Assembly: GCF_009928525.1 (NCBI RefSeq)
Contig: NZ_JAABOK010000005.1
Coordinates: 496,692 to 560,691 of the forward strand
Source of the DNA: Chitinophaga solisilvae
GTDB taxonomy: Bacteria; Bacteroidota; Bacteroidia; Chitinophagales; Chitinophagaceae
Direction: 5' to 3'
DNA: 64,000 nucleotides
The position numbers and the translations under genes were made by a program. Shown here piece after piece: positions 28,784 through 37,882 of the stretch (its first letter is position 1; the number at the start of each line of letters is the position of its first letter). The notes under the pieces were generated by a model, which saw only the letters and a program-made list of their open reading frames with translations, was not told where the DNA came from and did no database searches.

Positions 28784-29800
28784 CTATTTTTGATTTACAA
28801 GATAAACGGTATCTTTTTTAATGGTATAAGAAAGTGATTTGGCGATACAAATGATGTCCATAACTTCGGCAAGATTTTCATTTTTAAAGCTGCCGGTGTA
28901 ATTCCATGCTGTTTTATTACTTTGGTTGATAACAGTAACTCCATAACGGTTTTCAATTCCTGTTACAATTTCCTTATACGGAGCGTCTTTAAATACGAGG
29001 TAGCCCTGCTTCCAGGCGGTGACTTCGTCGGGTTTGCCGAAGGAAGTTTTAATCATACTGAGCTGGAGGCAGTCGAAGCTGATCTGTTCGCTGGGGAGCA
29101 GTACCATGGCGGTGTTGCTCTTGCTGTTGAGTTGTTCGATTTTTACTTTACCGGAAATCAGTGCTACGGTAACTTTATTTTCGCTGTCATAGGCCCTGAT
29201 ATTGAAAGCGGTGCCCAACGCAGTGGTGGCAAGATCGGAGGTACGCACCACAAATCTGCGGGCAGGATCCGGAGCGGCCACGAAGTAGGCTTCTCCTTCC
29301 TGCAGCTGCACGCTTCTTTCAGTACTGTCAAAATCAACGGGGTAGCGTAAGCGGCTGCCTGCGTTCAGGGCAATGGTGCTGCCATCCGGCAGGGTAATAT
29401 TTTCTCTGGCTCCTTTTGCGGTGGTAATTTCCACGAAGCCGTCTTTAACGATGCGGGTACTGCCTGTTGCGGGCAGCTGGGCCAGTGGCTGGCTGCCGGT
29501 ATGGTCTGCGGATAAGGGCCTGTTGCTGAACCAGAAGGCGCCGGCGGCCAGCACTACGGCAGCCGCTGCGGCAGACCAGTACCAGGGGCGCATATTGCGC
29601 ACCTGTGGTGCAGGCCTGATATGTTCCTGAATGCGCAGTTTTACTTCATCGAGTTGCTGGTCGAGGATCCGGTCGTCTGCAATAACAGACTGGCGGCTGT
29701 TGATCTGCTCAAACCATTTATCTATAATATCCGCTTCCTCCGGTGAGCAACTCCCCTGATTATATCGCTCCAGCAATATTTTTATCTGTTCTGTGTCCAC
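28784..29800 (-). CDS. FecR-family anti-sigma factor
   Basis: 338 residues. The N-terminal cytoplasmic part (about 1-75) should hold the sigma factor. A single membrane helix (AAAAAVVLAAGAFWF, about 78-95) follows, then the periplasmic FecR domain (VEITTAKGARENITLPDGS) and a C-terminal STN-like/DUF4974 domain ending KDTVYLVNQK. Ligand binding to the adjacent SusC transducer is expected to change this protein and release the ECF sigma factor encoded 72 bases upstream. The order sigma-FecR-SusC-SusD is the standard Bacteroidota cell-surface signalling arrangement. Confidence 0.93.
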   Translation of the reverse strand: MDTEQIKILLERYNQGSCSPEEADIIDKWFEQINSRQSVIADDRILDQQLDEVKLRIQEHIRPAPQVRNMRPWYWSAAAAAVVLAAGAFWFSNRPLSADHTGSQPLAQLPATGSTRIVKDGFVEITTAKGARENITLPDGSTIALNAGSRLRYPVDFDSTERSVQLQEGEAYFVAAPDPARRFVVRTSDLATTALGTAFNIRAYDSENKVTVALISGKVKIEQLNSKSNTAMVLLPSEQISFDCLQLSMIKTSFGKPDEVTAWKQGYLVFKDAPYKEIVTGIENRYGVTVINQSNKTAWNYTGSFKNENLAEVMDIICIAKSLSYTIKKDTVYLVNQK

Positions 29801-29872
29801 CTGATAGCGTTTTTTGGATGTGCATGTAAGTCGTAATAACGTGGAAAAGGTACCATTTACTCTTAAAAATTT

Positions 29873-30472
29873 TTAGGTATGAGTATTACTTGCAGCCAGG
29901 AGTACAGATATTACCAATAATATCATATCTGTCTGGGCATAGTTGGTACGTAATATCTTTAAAGCTTTGGTAATCTGGTTTTTGACGGTTTGCTGGGACA
30001 GTCCCAGGTGAGTGGAGATCTGTTCAATGGAAAGGTTCTCAAACCTGCTGAGCATAAATATTTCCTTCATGCGTTCCGGCAGGTGATTGATGGCTTCAAA
30101 CAGTTCCTGTGTTCTGGCCTTATAGTCTACAGTGTCTACTATGGAATGCGGCTGCGCATCAAAATGCTCAATCAGCTGCTGCAGGTATTTGCGGTAGGTG
30201 GCATTCTTGCGGTAGATGTCAATAATTTTATGACGGGCTGCCTGGTAGAGATACGATTTCAGCGATTCCTGCAAGACTAATGTCTTTCTCTTCTCCCACA
30301 GGGAAATAAACAGGTCCTGCAGCACATCCTTACTGATCTCTGCGGTATCGAGCTTGCTGTAGATAAAGAGATACAACATTTTACTGTACCGGTCGTAGAT
30401 GGCATTGAAGGCTGCGCTGTCGTCGCTTTTCAAAAGCGATAATAACTGGTTATCTGAATAACTGCTGAACAT
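29873..30472 (-). CDS. ECF RNA polymerase sigma factor (FecI-like)
   Basis: 199 residues. Region 2 (SAAFNAIYDRYSKMLYLFIY ... DVLQDLFISLWEKR) and region 4 (LPERMKEIFMLSRFENLSIE ... LGLSQQTVKNQI) are clear. A hydrophobic C-terminal tail (MILLVISVLLAASNTHT) beyond region 4 is a feature of many Bacteroidota RpoE/FecI sigmas. It should be held by the FecR protein downstream and direct transcription of the SusCD genes, possibly pair 2 as well as pair 3. The ATG at 30472 opens region 2 directly. A long palindrome separates it from the AraC gene upstream. Confidence 0.93.
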   Translation of the reverse strand: MFSSYSDNQLLSLLKSDDSAAFNAIYDRYSKMLYLFIYSKLDTAEISKDVLQDLFISLWEKRKTLVLQESLKSYLYQAARHKIIDIYRKNATYRKYLQQLIEHFDAQPHSIVDTVDYKARTQELFEAINHLPERMKEIFMLSRFENLSIEQISTHLGLSQQTVKNQITKALKILRTNYAQTDMILLVISVLLAASNTHT

Positions 30473-30530
30473 TGAATTACAGTAGCAACTTAGACGTTTT
30501 GGTTGAATACTAAAATGAAAGTAAGAAGAA

Positions 30531-30661
30531 TATTTGAGATTTTATTATTTGGTTATCTGAGATTTTGCTGTCATGCAGGATATACTTCAGAAGTTATTGG
30601 TACAAGGTATTTCATGAATTGCAGCAAAATCTCAGATAACCAAATAATAAAATCTCAAATA
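30531..30661. repeat. Intergenic palindrome 1 (ATTTGAG type), 40-bp perfect arms
   Basis: Left arm 30531-30570 and right arm 30622-30661 are perfect reverse complements; the loop is 51 bases. The arm carries heptad-like units (ATTTGAG, ATTTGGT, ATCTGAG). The right arm stops 3 bases from the stop codon of the AraC gene. It should act as a transcription barrier between AraC and the ECF sigma gene, but its length far exceeds a normal terminator. Confidence 0.9.
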
Positions 30662-30664
30662 ATA

Positions 30665-31540
30665 TTATGCTTCTTTCAAACGTAGCTCATTCTTGTACTC
30701 CTTCGGTGTCTTTCCTACTATTTCCTTGAAGAAGCGGTTAAAGTTGGACAGGTTTTTAAAGCCGCAGCTGTAGGCTATTTCGGCTATGGACCAGTCTTCC
30801 TCGGTGAGGCGCTTGCAGGCATGGCCGATGCGTACTTCATTCAGGAACTGTACAAACGACTTTTTGGTGCGGTTTTTAAAGAACCTGCAGAATGACTGCG
30901 GGGAGAGATTGGTGATACTGGCTACATCCTGTAGTGAAATTTCTTTCGGGAAGTTATTCATGACGTACTTGAAAACTTCGTCGATCTTGTGGTTGTCCTT
31001 CACGTTGTAGGCATGCGAGTAGCCGGTACTGGCCAGGTAGTAGCAGTCTTTTGTTTCGGATAATGTTTTGAGAATGCCGAGCAGTGAGATGATCCGCTCC
31101 AGGCCCTCTTTACGGGGGAGGGAAAGGATTTCCGGCTTCAGCCTGTCGTAGGTAGGACCGGTGATTTTCATGCCCCGCTGCGCCCGGTGGAACAGTTCCG
31201 TGAGTGCCTTCGTTTCAGGCAGGCCATAAAATTTTTCGCCAAAAATGTCTTTCGGAAAATAAATCACCACAGAGCGGGCCTTCAGGTTTTCATCTCCCTT
31301 GTAATATTCTTCTTCATTATACCACACATGCGGAATGTGAGGCCCCAGAAATACCATGTCACCTTCTTCAAAGCTCTCAATGCTGTCTCCTACAATTCTC
31401 TTCCCGTGGCTCTCCGTAACAAATACCAGCTCGCACTCCGGATGAAAATGGAACGGCGTGTTAAAATACGGATCACATCTCTCTATGATAGTGATCTGGT
31501 TATCGGCAAAAGCCCCAACTTTAATAAGAATGGGTTTCAT
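30665..31540 (-). CDS. AraC-family transcriptional regulator (cupin + AraC HTH)
   Basis: 291 residues. Residues about 1-110 form a cupin-type sensing domain (HFHPECELVFVTES, GDMVFLGPHIPHVWYN). The C-terminal ~100 residues are two helix-turn-helix motifs (SLQDVASITNLSPQSFCRFF and SIAEIAYSCGFKNLSNFNRF) with the family signature ending VGKTPKEYKNEL. It probably senses a small sugar-like effector and controls neighbouring uptake genes. It diverges from the LacI gene at 31791 across a 250-base gap that must hold both promoters. Target genes cannot be read directly. Confidence 0.92.
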   Translation of the reverse strand: MKPILIKVGAFADNQITIIERCDPYFNTPFHFHPECELVFVTESHGKRIVGDSIESFEEGDMVFLGPHIPHVWYNEEEYYKGDENLKARSVVIYFPKDIFGEKFYGLPETKALTELFHRAQRGMKITGPTYDRLKPEILSLPRKEGLERIISLLGILKTLSETKDCYYLASTGYSHAYNVKDNHKIDEVFKYVMNNFPKEISLQDVASITNLSPQSFCRFFKNRTKKSFVQFLNEVRIGHACKRLTEEDWSIAEIAYSCGFKNLSNFNRFFKEIVGKTPKEYKNELRLKEA

Positions 31541-31790
31541 TCATGTATTAATTTAAACTGCTTTTTACATGGTATTACCCTGTTTAGTATTACCATTGTC
31601 CTATGAATGTTGCCAAATTATTAAAAATTGGTTAAAAAAACATCATTCTCCCGAAAATGACCCTTACATGTCATATATCTCTGCCCGCCGATAATTTTTC
31701 CCTTATTTGGATAAATTCCGGCAAGGACGTAAATTGTTGTTTTCATTTTGTAATTTACGCTGGGCTAAATCGATATAGCAACTGTTTTCT

Positions 31791-32810
31791 ATGAAAGGGA
31801 TCTCTATTAAAGATATTGCAAAACAGGCGGGAGTGTCTCCGACAACAGTCTCGTTCGTTCTCAACGGAAAAGCAAAGGAAAAAAGAATCAGCGAACAGGT
31901 CAGCAAGAAAATACAGAAAATAGCCACCCGGTTGAAATATAAACCCAACCAGCTGGCACGTGGCCTCCGTACCGGTAAAACCAAAACCATCGGCCTCATG
32001 GTGGAAGATATTGCCAACAACTTCTTCGCCAGCCTCGCCAAAGTAATGGAAGATGAAGCCGACAAACACGGCTATAAAGTGCTCTACGGCAGTACGGAAG
32101 ACAATACAGAAAAAGCCAGGGGCCTGCTCGAAGTACTGAAGTACCGCCAGGTAGACGGATACATCGTTACGCCCACCAAAAACCTGGAAAAGGATATTGA
32201 ACTCCTGAAAGAAACCGCTAAACCCGTAGTTCTGCTGGATCGGTACTTTCCGCATGTCAGCTCCCACTACGTGGTAGTAGACAACTACCGCGGCGCCTAT
32301 AACGCCGGCAGCCACCTCGCCGCTCAGGGATATAAAAAAATAGGCATCGTCACCATCACCTCCGATCAGATACAGATGAAAGACCGCCTGGACGGCTTCA
32401 CCGCCGCCATGAAAGATCATCATCTGCCCTTCAGTAAAGCCCAGATCAAAAAACTCCCCTTTGAACTGGACCACGAAAGCTTTAACGCTGAAATAAAAAA
32501 ATTCCTTACCTCCATCAAAGACCTGGACGCCGTCTTCTTTGCCACCAACTACCTCGGTATCTACGGCATCGAAAGCATCCGCTCCCTCGGCTGGCAGATA
32601 GGAAAACAAATCGGCGTGGCCAGCTTCGACGACCATGACCTCTTCCGCCTGCACAGCCCTGCTATCACCTGCGTTGCCCAGCCCATCACCGAAATAGGCC
32701 GCAACATCATCGAAGTGCTGATGAAAGAACTGAACCACCCCTCTGCTGCTCCGCAACAGATCGTGCTGGAACCAGCGTTGATTGTAAGAGAATCGTCGAT
32801 GCCCCTGTAG
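31791..32810 (+). CDS. LacI-family transcriptional regulator
   Basis: 339 residues. The N-terminal HTH (ISIKDIAKQAGVSPTTVSFV) and hinge (YKPNQLARGLRTGKTKTIGL) are classical. The rest is a periplasmic-binding-protein-like sensor domain (VEDIANNFFASLAK, DGYIVTPT, GVASFDDHDLFRL). It probably represses carbohydrate uptake genes until a sugar binds. It is the nearest regulator upstream of the SusCD pair at 33069-37759, separated from it by a 64-bp-arm palindrome. A LacI-type operator-like palindrome is found instead at 38921-38932 before SusCD pair 5, a possible target. Confidence 0.93.
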   Translation: MKGISIKDIAKQAGVSPTTVSFVLNGKAKEKRISEQVSKKIQKIATRLKYKPNQLARGLRTGKTKTIGLMVEDIANNFFASLAKVMEDEADKHGYKVLYGSTEDNTEKARGLLEVLKYRQVDGYIVTPTKNLEKDIELLKETAKPVVLLDRYFPHVSSHYVVVDNYRGAYNAGSHLAAQGYKKIGIVTITSDQIQMKDRLDGFTAAMKDHHLPFSKAQIKKLPFELDHESFNAEIKKFLTSIKDLDAVFFATNYLGIYGIESIRSLGWQIGKQIGVASFDDHDLFRLHSPAITCVAQPITEIGRNIIEVLMKELNHPSAAPQQIVLEPALIVRESSMPL

Positions 32811-32816
32811 GAATTA

Positions 32817-32963
32817 CGGATTCATTTTATTATGTGATTATTTGGTTATTTGAGATTTATATAAAAGCGAAGACCAGAGCAAATACTTAAAGTATAATCG
32901 CTCTGGTCTTCGCTTTTATATAAATCTCAAATAACCAAATAATCACATAATAAAATGAATCCG
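32817..32963. repeat. Intergenic palindrome 2, perfect 64-bp arms
   Basis: Left arm 32817-32880 and right arm 32900-32963 match base for base as reverse complements; loop 19 bases. The outer part has heptad-like units (GTTATTTGAG); the inner part is AAAGCGAAGACCAGAGC, whose complement ends in TTTTATATAA and would work as a terminator in both directions. It begins 6 bases after the LacI stop. Remnants of the AATTACG-type repeat flank both ends. Confidence 0.95.
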
Positions 32964-33068
32964 CAATTCGTAATTGTGAAACAAAAAATCTCTCCGCGTT
33001 GTTATCTCTCCACGTATCAACCAACAAACGCAGTATCCCCGATTATTCTTCACCTCATTCATTAAAGC

Positions 33069-36000
33069 ATGATTAAGAGTTCTATTCGTCTTATGCTCCT
33101 GCTTGTAATGTTGCTGGCTGCCCCTGCTATATGGGCGCAGCAGGCGGTTACAGGGAAAGTAACGGATGCCTCCGGCCAGCCCCTGGCAGGTGTGAACATC
33201 CTCGTAAAAGGTACTTCTAAAGGAACCGCCACCAATCCGGATGGCGCCTATTCGTTATCCGCCGCCGCGGGCAGCACCCTCGTATTCCGCTTCCTCGGAT
33301 ACCTCCCACAGGAAGTACAGGTGGGCAATGAAACAGTTATCAACATTACCCTGCAGCAGGATGAAAAAAATCTGAGCGAAGTAGTGGTGACCGCACTCGG
33401 TATCAGGAAAGAAAAGAAAGCGCTCGGCTATGCCGTTTCTGAAATCAAAGGGGAGGAACTGACTCAGGCCAGATCCACCAATATCGCCAATACCCTCTCC
33501 GGGAAAGTGGCCGGACTGAATGTCACCAATACCTCCACAGGACCGGCCGGCTCCAGCCGCATCATCCTCCGGGGTAACACCTCCATCGATAAAAACAGGA
33601 ACAACCAGCCCCTGATTGTGGTAGACGGTATCCCCATCAATAACGATAACCTCGGCACCGCCAATGAATATGGTGGTACCGACGCCGGCGACGGTATCTC
33701 CAGCATCAACCCGGATGATATTGCTACCATGTCTGTACTGAAAGGAGGCACTGCCGCCGCCCTTTACGGCTCCCGCGCTTCCAACGGCGTTATCCTCATC
33801 ACCACCAAATCCGGCGCCAGCCGCAAAGGCGTAGGTGTGGAATATAGCAGCAACATCGTATTGGACCGCCCCGCTGTAGAAAACCTGGACTGGCAATACG
33901 ATTACGGCATGGGCAGAAACGGCCTGAAACCGCAGAATGCCGCTGATGCCCGCTCCGGCGGACTTTTCAGCTGGGGCGAAAAGCTGGACGGCTCATCTGT
34001 TATCCAGTACGACGGCATCAGCCGCCCCTACAGCGCAGTGAAAGACAATTTCAAAAAGTTCTATAAAAGCGGCTATACCTTCACCAATTCTATCGGCATG
34101 AGCGGCGGCAATGAAAAAATTACCTACCGCTTCGGCGCCACCGATATGAAGAATGAAGCCATGCTGCCCAATTCCGGTATCAGGAGAGACAACCTCTCCC
34201 TGAACATCTCCGCTGCCCTGGGCAGAAAATTACACCTGAACGTATACGCAAAATATATCCGGGAACGTACCGATAACCGCCCCCGCGTATCCGACTCCCC
34301 CGGCAACGCCAACTTCGCACTGTACCTGCTGCCTACCAGCTTAAGCGTACAGACGCTGAGAGACAGCAAACTTAATGCTGCCGGTAATGAATACCGCTGG
34401 AACGCCAACGAATACATCACCAACCCCTGGTTCTCTGTATATGATTTTGTACAGGACGATAAAAAAGACAGATTTATCAATTCCGCCGAACTGCGCTATG
34501 ATGTGCTCAGCTGGCTGTATGTGAAAGGACGCATAGGCGCGGATATGTTCTTCCGCAACAACAAAGCCGTAACACCCAATGGTACCGCCTATCAGGTTGG
34601 CGGCCAGATCAACGACCAGACCCGCCAGCGCTTTTATGAACTGAATGCCGACGTTATGGTGGGAGTGGATAAAATGATTAAGGAAGACTGGCGCATTTCA
34701 GGCTTTATCGGCGCCAACGTTATGCGCAGCAAAAATGATAAACTCTTCCTCAGCGGAAATACATTCAATATCCCGTATTTCTATGATCAGAGTAACCTGC
34801 AGACAAAAACCATTACCAACGATATCTTTGAAAAGAAGATCAACTCCCTGTATGCTTCTGCAGAAGTATCTTTCAAAAGCTATCTGTATCTTACCCTCAC
34901 CGGACGTAACGATTGGTTTTCCACACTGCCGCTGAACAGCAACAGCATCTTCTATCCTTCTGCAGGGCTGAGCTTTGTACTGTCCGACGCGGTAACAATG
35001 CCCAAATGGATCAACTACGCCAAAATCAGGACTTCCTGGGCGCAGGTGGGCGGCGATACCGATCCCTACAGGCTGCGCTTAGCCTATCAGGTACAGAACC
35101 CGCTTACCCTGGGCACTACCACGCTGCCCATTGCCGATATCAAGAAAGCACCCGATGGCAGCTACGCCGTGCCTAATCCGCTGCTGAAGCCTTATGTGAA
35201 TACCAGCTATGAACTGGGCTTTGAAACCCGGTTCTTTGACAACCGGCTCTCGCTCGATTTCTCCTTCTATAACCGCCGTACCAAAGACGATATTGTGCAG
35301 ACAACCATCTCCAATGCCTCCGGTTATAACACCGCCTTTATCAATGTGGGAGAGGTGAATAATAAAGGCGTAGAGCTGATGTTAACAGGAACGCCTGTAC
35401 GTAATAAAAATTTCACCTGGGATATCACCCCCAACTTCGCCTATAATAAAAGTGAGGTGATACAGCTGGATGGCAAGCTGGCAGCGCTGAAGGTATCAGA
35501 TGTACGCACTTTCAACGTAACCGTGCAGCAGGTGCCGGGGCAGCCTTTCGGCGTATTGCAGGGATACAGCTTCCAGCGCGATGCGCAGGGGAACATCCTG
35601 TTCAACTCCGCCGGTAAGCCGCTGCAGGGGCCACTCACCATTTTCGGCACCGGCGTAGCGCCCTATACGCTGGGCATTACAAATAATTTCACCTGGAAGG
35701 CTTTCTCCCTGGGCGTTCTCGTAGATGCCCGCTGGGGTAATAAAGTATACTCCGGTACCAACGACTACGGCTACTTCTTCGGACTGCAGAAGGAAACCCT
35801 CAAGGGCCGGGAAGGCGGCGTTTCCATTAAGGCCCAGGACCCCAATGATCCTACCAAATTTGTGGATAAAGTCATACCCGCACAGGACTACTATCAGAAT
35901 ATCGCTTTCAACATTGCAGAGCCATTCATTTACAGCGGCGCATTTGTGAAGCTGCGTCAGGTGATCCTGACCTACAGCCTGCCAGCCCGCATCCTGGCAA

Positions 36001-36179
36001 AAACGCCGTTAACAGGCGCCTCCCTGTCACTCGTAGCGCGCAACCTCTGGATTATCTACAAGGATACGCCGAACGTAGACCCTGAATCGACCTACAGTAA
36101 TGGCGCAGGGCAGGGGACGGAACTGCTGGGATACCCGCAGGCAAGAAGTTATGGATTGAATCTGAATGTGAAATTTTAA
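33069..36179 (+). CDS. SusC/RagA-family TonB-linked outer-membrane transporter (pair 4)
   Basis: 1036 residues. Signal peptide ending in IWAQ, carboxypeptidase-like domain (VTGKVTDASGQPLAGVNI), plug from SEVVVTALGIRKEKKA with VLKGGTAAALYGSRASNGV, then the barrel ending LNLNVKF. It is the paralogue of the SusC at 15060-18188: both share the FGTGVAP and LKGREGGVS/LAGREGGVN segments and the NVDPESTY/NIDPESSY ending. No STN domain, so regulation is probably through the nearby LacI or AraC proteins. Its SusD partner starts 11 bases downstream. Confidence 0.95.
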   Translation: MIKSSIRLMLLLVMLLAAPAIWAQQAVTGKVTDASGQPLAGVNILVKGTSKGTATNPDGAYSLSAAAGSTLVFRFLGYLPQEVQVGNETVINITLQQDEKNLSEVVVTALGIRKEKKALGYAVSEIKGEELTQARSTNIANTLSGKVAGLNVTNTSTGPAGSSRIILRGNTSIDKNRNNQPLIVVDGIPINNDNLGTANEYGGTDAGDGISSINPDDIATMSVLKGGTAAALYGSRASNGVILITTKSGASRKGVGVEYSSNIVLDRPAVENLDWQYDYGMGRNGLKPQNAADARSGGLFSWGEKLDGSSVIQYDGISRPYSAVKDNFKKFYKSGYTFTNSIGMSGGNEKITYRFGATDMKNEAMLPNSGIRRDNLSLNISAALGRKLHLNVYAKYIRERTDNRPRVSDSPGNANFALYLLPTSLSVQTLRDSKLNAAGNEYRWNANEYITNPWFSVYDFVQDDKKDRFINSAELRYDVLSWLYVKGRIGADMFFRNNKAVTPNGTAYQVGGQINDQTRQRFYELNADVMVGVDKMIKEDWRISGFIGANVMRSKNDKLFLSGNTFNIPYFYDQSNLQTKTITNDIFEKKINSLYASAEVSFKSYLYLTLTGRNDWFSTLPLNSNSIFYPSAGLSFVLSDAVTMPKWINYAKIRTSWAQVGGDTDPYRLRLAYQVQNPLTLGTTTLPIADIKKAPDGSYAVPNPLLKPYVNTSYELGFETRFFDNRLSLDFSFYNRRTKDDIVQTTISNASGYNTAFINVGEVNNKGVELMLTGTPVRNKNFTWDITPNFAYNKSEVIQLDGKLAALKVSDVRTFNVTVQQVPGQPFGVLQGYSFQRDAQGNILFNSAGKPLQGPLTIFGTGVAPYTLGITNNFTWKAFSLGVLVDARWGNKVYSGTNDYGYFFGLQKETLKGREGGVSIKAQDPNDPTKFVDKVIPAQDYYQNIAFNIAEPFIYSGAFVKLRQVILTYSLPARILAKTPLTGASLSLVARNLWIIYKDTPNVDPESTYSNGAGQGTELLGYPQARSYGLNLNVKF

Positions 36180-36190
36180 ATCATCTGATT

Positions 36191-37759
36191 ATGGTTAAGA
36201 TATTATATAAACGCGGCATATTAGCGGTGCTGGCCCTGTTCCTGCTGAGCGGCTGTACCAAAAATTTTGAACAGATCAATACAGACCCTACCTCATCGCC
36301 GGTGCTGCCGCCAGGTATCATGCTCACGAGGGGAATGATCTATACTTCCGGCGGCGAATTTGAAGCGTGGCGTACAAACCTCATCTACTGCGGCGCTATG
36401 ATACAGCACATTTCCTCGCTGAGCCTTACGTATGCGGGCGATAAGTACCTGTATAACGACGGCTACAGCGGTGCCGCCTTCAACTCCTTTTATCCTAACG
36501 GTATTAAGATACTGGAGACGATGATTAACCAGACGAAGGACGATCCTTCCCAGGCTAACTATAATGCTATGGCGCGTATACTCAAAGTCATCCTGCTGCA
36601 GCGGCTGACAGACCTGTATGGCGATGTGCCGTATACCGGCGCCGGCAGGGGATTTATTGACCTGAACTTCACCCCGGCCTACGATCCGCAGGAAACGATC
36701 TATACCGGTTTCGCCAATGAGCTGCAGGCAGCGGCCTCCCTGCTGGACGCCGCCAAGGCTAACCCCGGCAGTGCAGATATATCCGGCTACGGCGGCGCTC
36801 CCGCCCAGTGGAAGAAACTGGCCTATTCCTTACTGCTGCGGGTAGGGCTGCGCCTATCCAAAAAGTCGGACCCCTCCAAAGGCCGTGACTGGGTACAGAA
36901 AGCCATTGCCGGCGGTGTCTTCACCCGTAACCAGGATATCTTCTATATTCAGCATGCCGGCGGAGATTACGATAATCCCAATAGCCACGTGATAGGCACC
37001 TATCCGGGCGCCCGCGGCGAAACCAGCAAGGATAACCTGAACATCAAATATTCCAGGTTTTTCATCAACCTGCTGAAATCCAAAGCAGATCCGCGTTTAC
37101 AGATGATTGCCGAACTGCCCAAACCAGATTCCACTCCCGGCGGCAGCGATGTGCCGGCTCTGCAGAAAGGGCTGCCCAGCGGCTATGATAACAGCAGCGA
37201 CCCGGTATATGGCATCGGCTCCACAGGCGATGCAGACCTCGCACACTATTCGCAGCCCAGGCAATCTATTGCGCAGCCTAATAGCCCCAATGTTTTTATC
37301 ACCTATTCGGAAGTACAGCTGATGCTGGCCGAAGCGGCCGCCAGAGGCTGGATCGCCGCCGATCCGCTGGGCTATTTTATTGACGGGGTGAAGTCCGGCA
37401 TCTGGCAATGGTCCCTCTATTCTCCCACAATTGTTTATGATGACGCTGCCGCCACCGCCTACGCCACCGCGCAATCTGCCGCGCTGGCAGGCTCCCTGAA
37501 CAATAAACTGGAGGCTATCAACGTACAATACTATATCACTACCTTCCTGAACGAATACGAAGCATATGCTAACTGGCGACGCAGCGGCTATCCCGTACTG
37601 ACGCCGGTGAACTATAAGAACAACGAAACCAACGGCCAGATACCCCGCCGCCTGCGATACGCCCGTAACGACTACGACGTAAACCGCGCCAATGTAGAAG
37701 CGGCCAACGCCGTGCAGGGACCGGATGTGTTTATGACGAGGATGTGGTGGGATAAATAG
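36191..37759 (+). CDS. SusD/RagB-family lipoprotein (pair 4)
   Basis: 522 residues. Lipobox LLSGC (Cys22) and TKNFEQINTDPTS opening; LTDLYGDVPYTGAG is the conserved family segment; ends TRMWWDK. It pairs with the SusC 11 bases upstream and is most similar to the SusD at 13465-15027 (shared LIY-x-x-MIQHIS/LTQQMAS-type region and FLNEYEAYANWRR/FLDWYEAWSNWRR). A half-copy of the AATTACG-type repeat begins 5 bases after the stop. No enzyme gene is linked. Confidence 0.93.
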   Translation: MVKILYKRGILAVLALFLLSGCTKNFEQINTDPTSSPVLPPGIMLTRGMIYTSGGEFEAWRTNLIYCGAMIQHISSLSLTYAGDKYLYNDGYSGAAFNSFYPNGIKILETMINQTKDDPSQANYNAMARILKVILLQRLTDLYGDVPYTGAGRGFIDLNFTPAYDPQETIYTGFANELQAAASLLDAAKANPGSADISGYGGAPAQWKKLAYSLLLRVGLRLSKKSDPSKGRDWVQKAIAGGVFTRNQDIFYIQHAGGDYDNPNSHVIGTYPGARGETSKDNLNIKYSRFFINLLKSKADPRLQMIAELPKPDSTPGGSDVPALQKGLPSGYDNSSDPVYGIGSTGDADLAHYSQPRQSIAQPNSPNVFITYSEVQLMLAEAAARGWIAADPLGYFIDGVKSGIWQWSLYSPTIVYDDAAATAYATAQSAALAGSLNNKLEAINVQYYITTFLNEYEAYANWRRSGYPVLTPVNYKNNETNGQIPRRLRYARNDYDVNRANVEAANAVQGPDVFMTRMWWDK

Positions 37760-37764
37760 ACGGT

Positions 37765-37800
37765 GAATTACGAATTACGAATGGCGAATTACGAATGGGA
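37765..37800. repeat. Half copy of the AATTACG-type palindrome
   Basis: Heptads GAATTAC repeat in the same phase as in palindromes 8 and 9, followed by a GGAGCGGAGAC core-like segment, but no matching right arm follows. It starts 5 bases after the SusD stop codon, like the complete copies. It may be a decayed element or an un-duplicated arm. Confidence 0.7.
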
Positions 37801-37882
37801 GCGGAGACAGCAGCGGATGTAATGATGAAGGAGGAATTAAGCGGGAAGGGAGGAAAGGTATATTTTAATAAAAACTAAAGTT

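Noticed and set aside
31755..32756. 333-codon open frame opposite the LacI gene
   Set aside because: The LacI HTH and sensor motifs are clear on the plus strand; the antisense frame is Phe/Gly/Val-rich with no motif.
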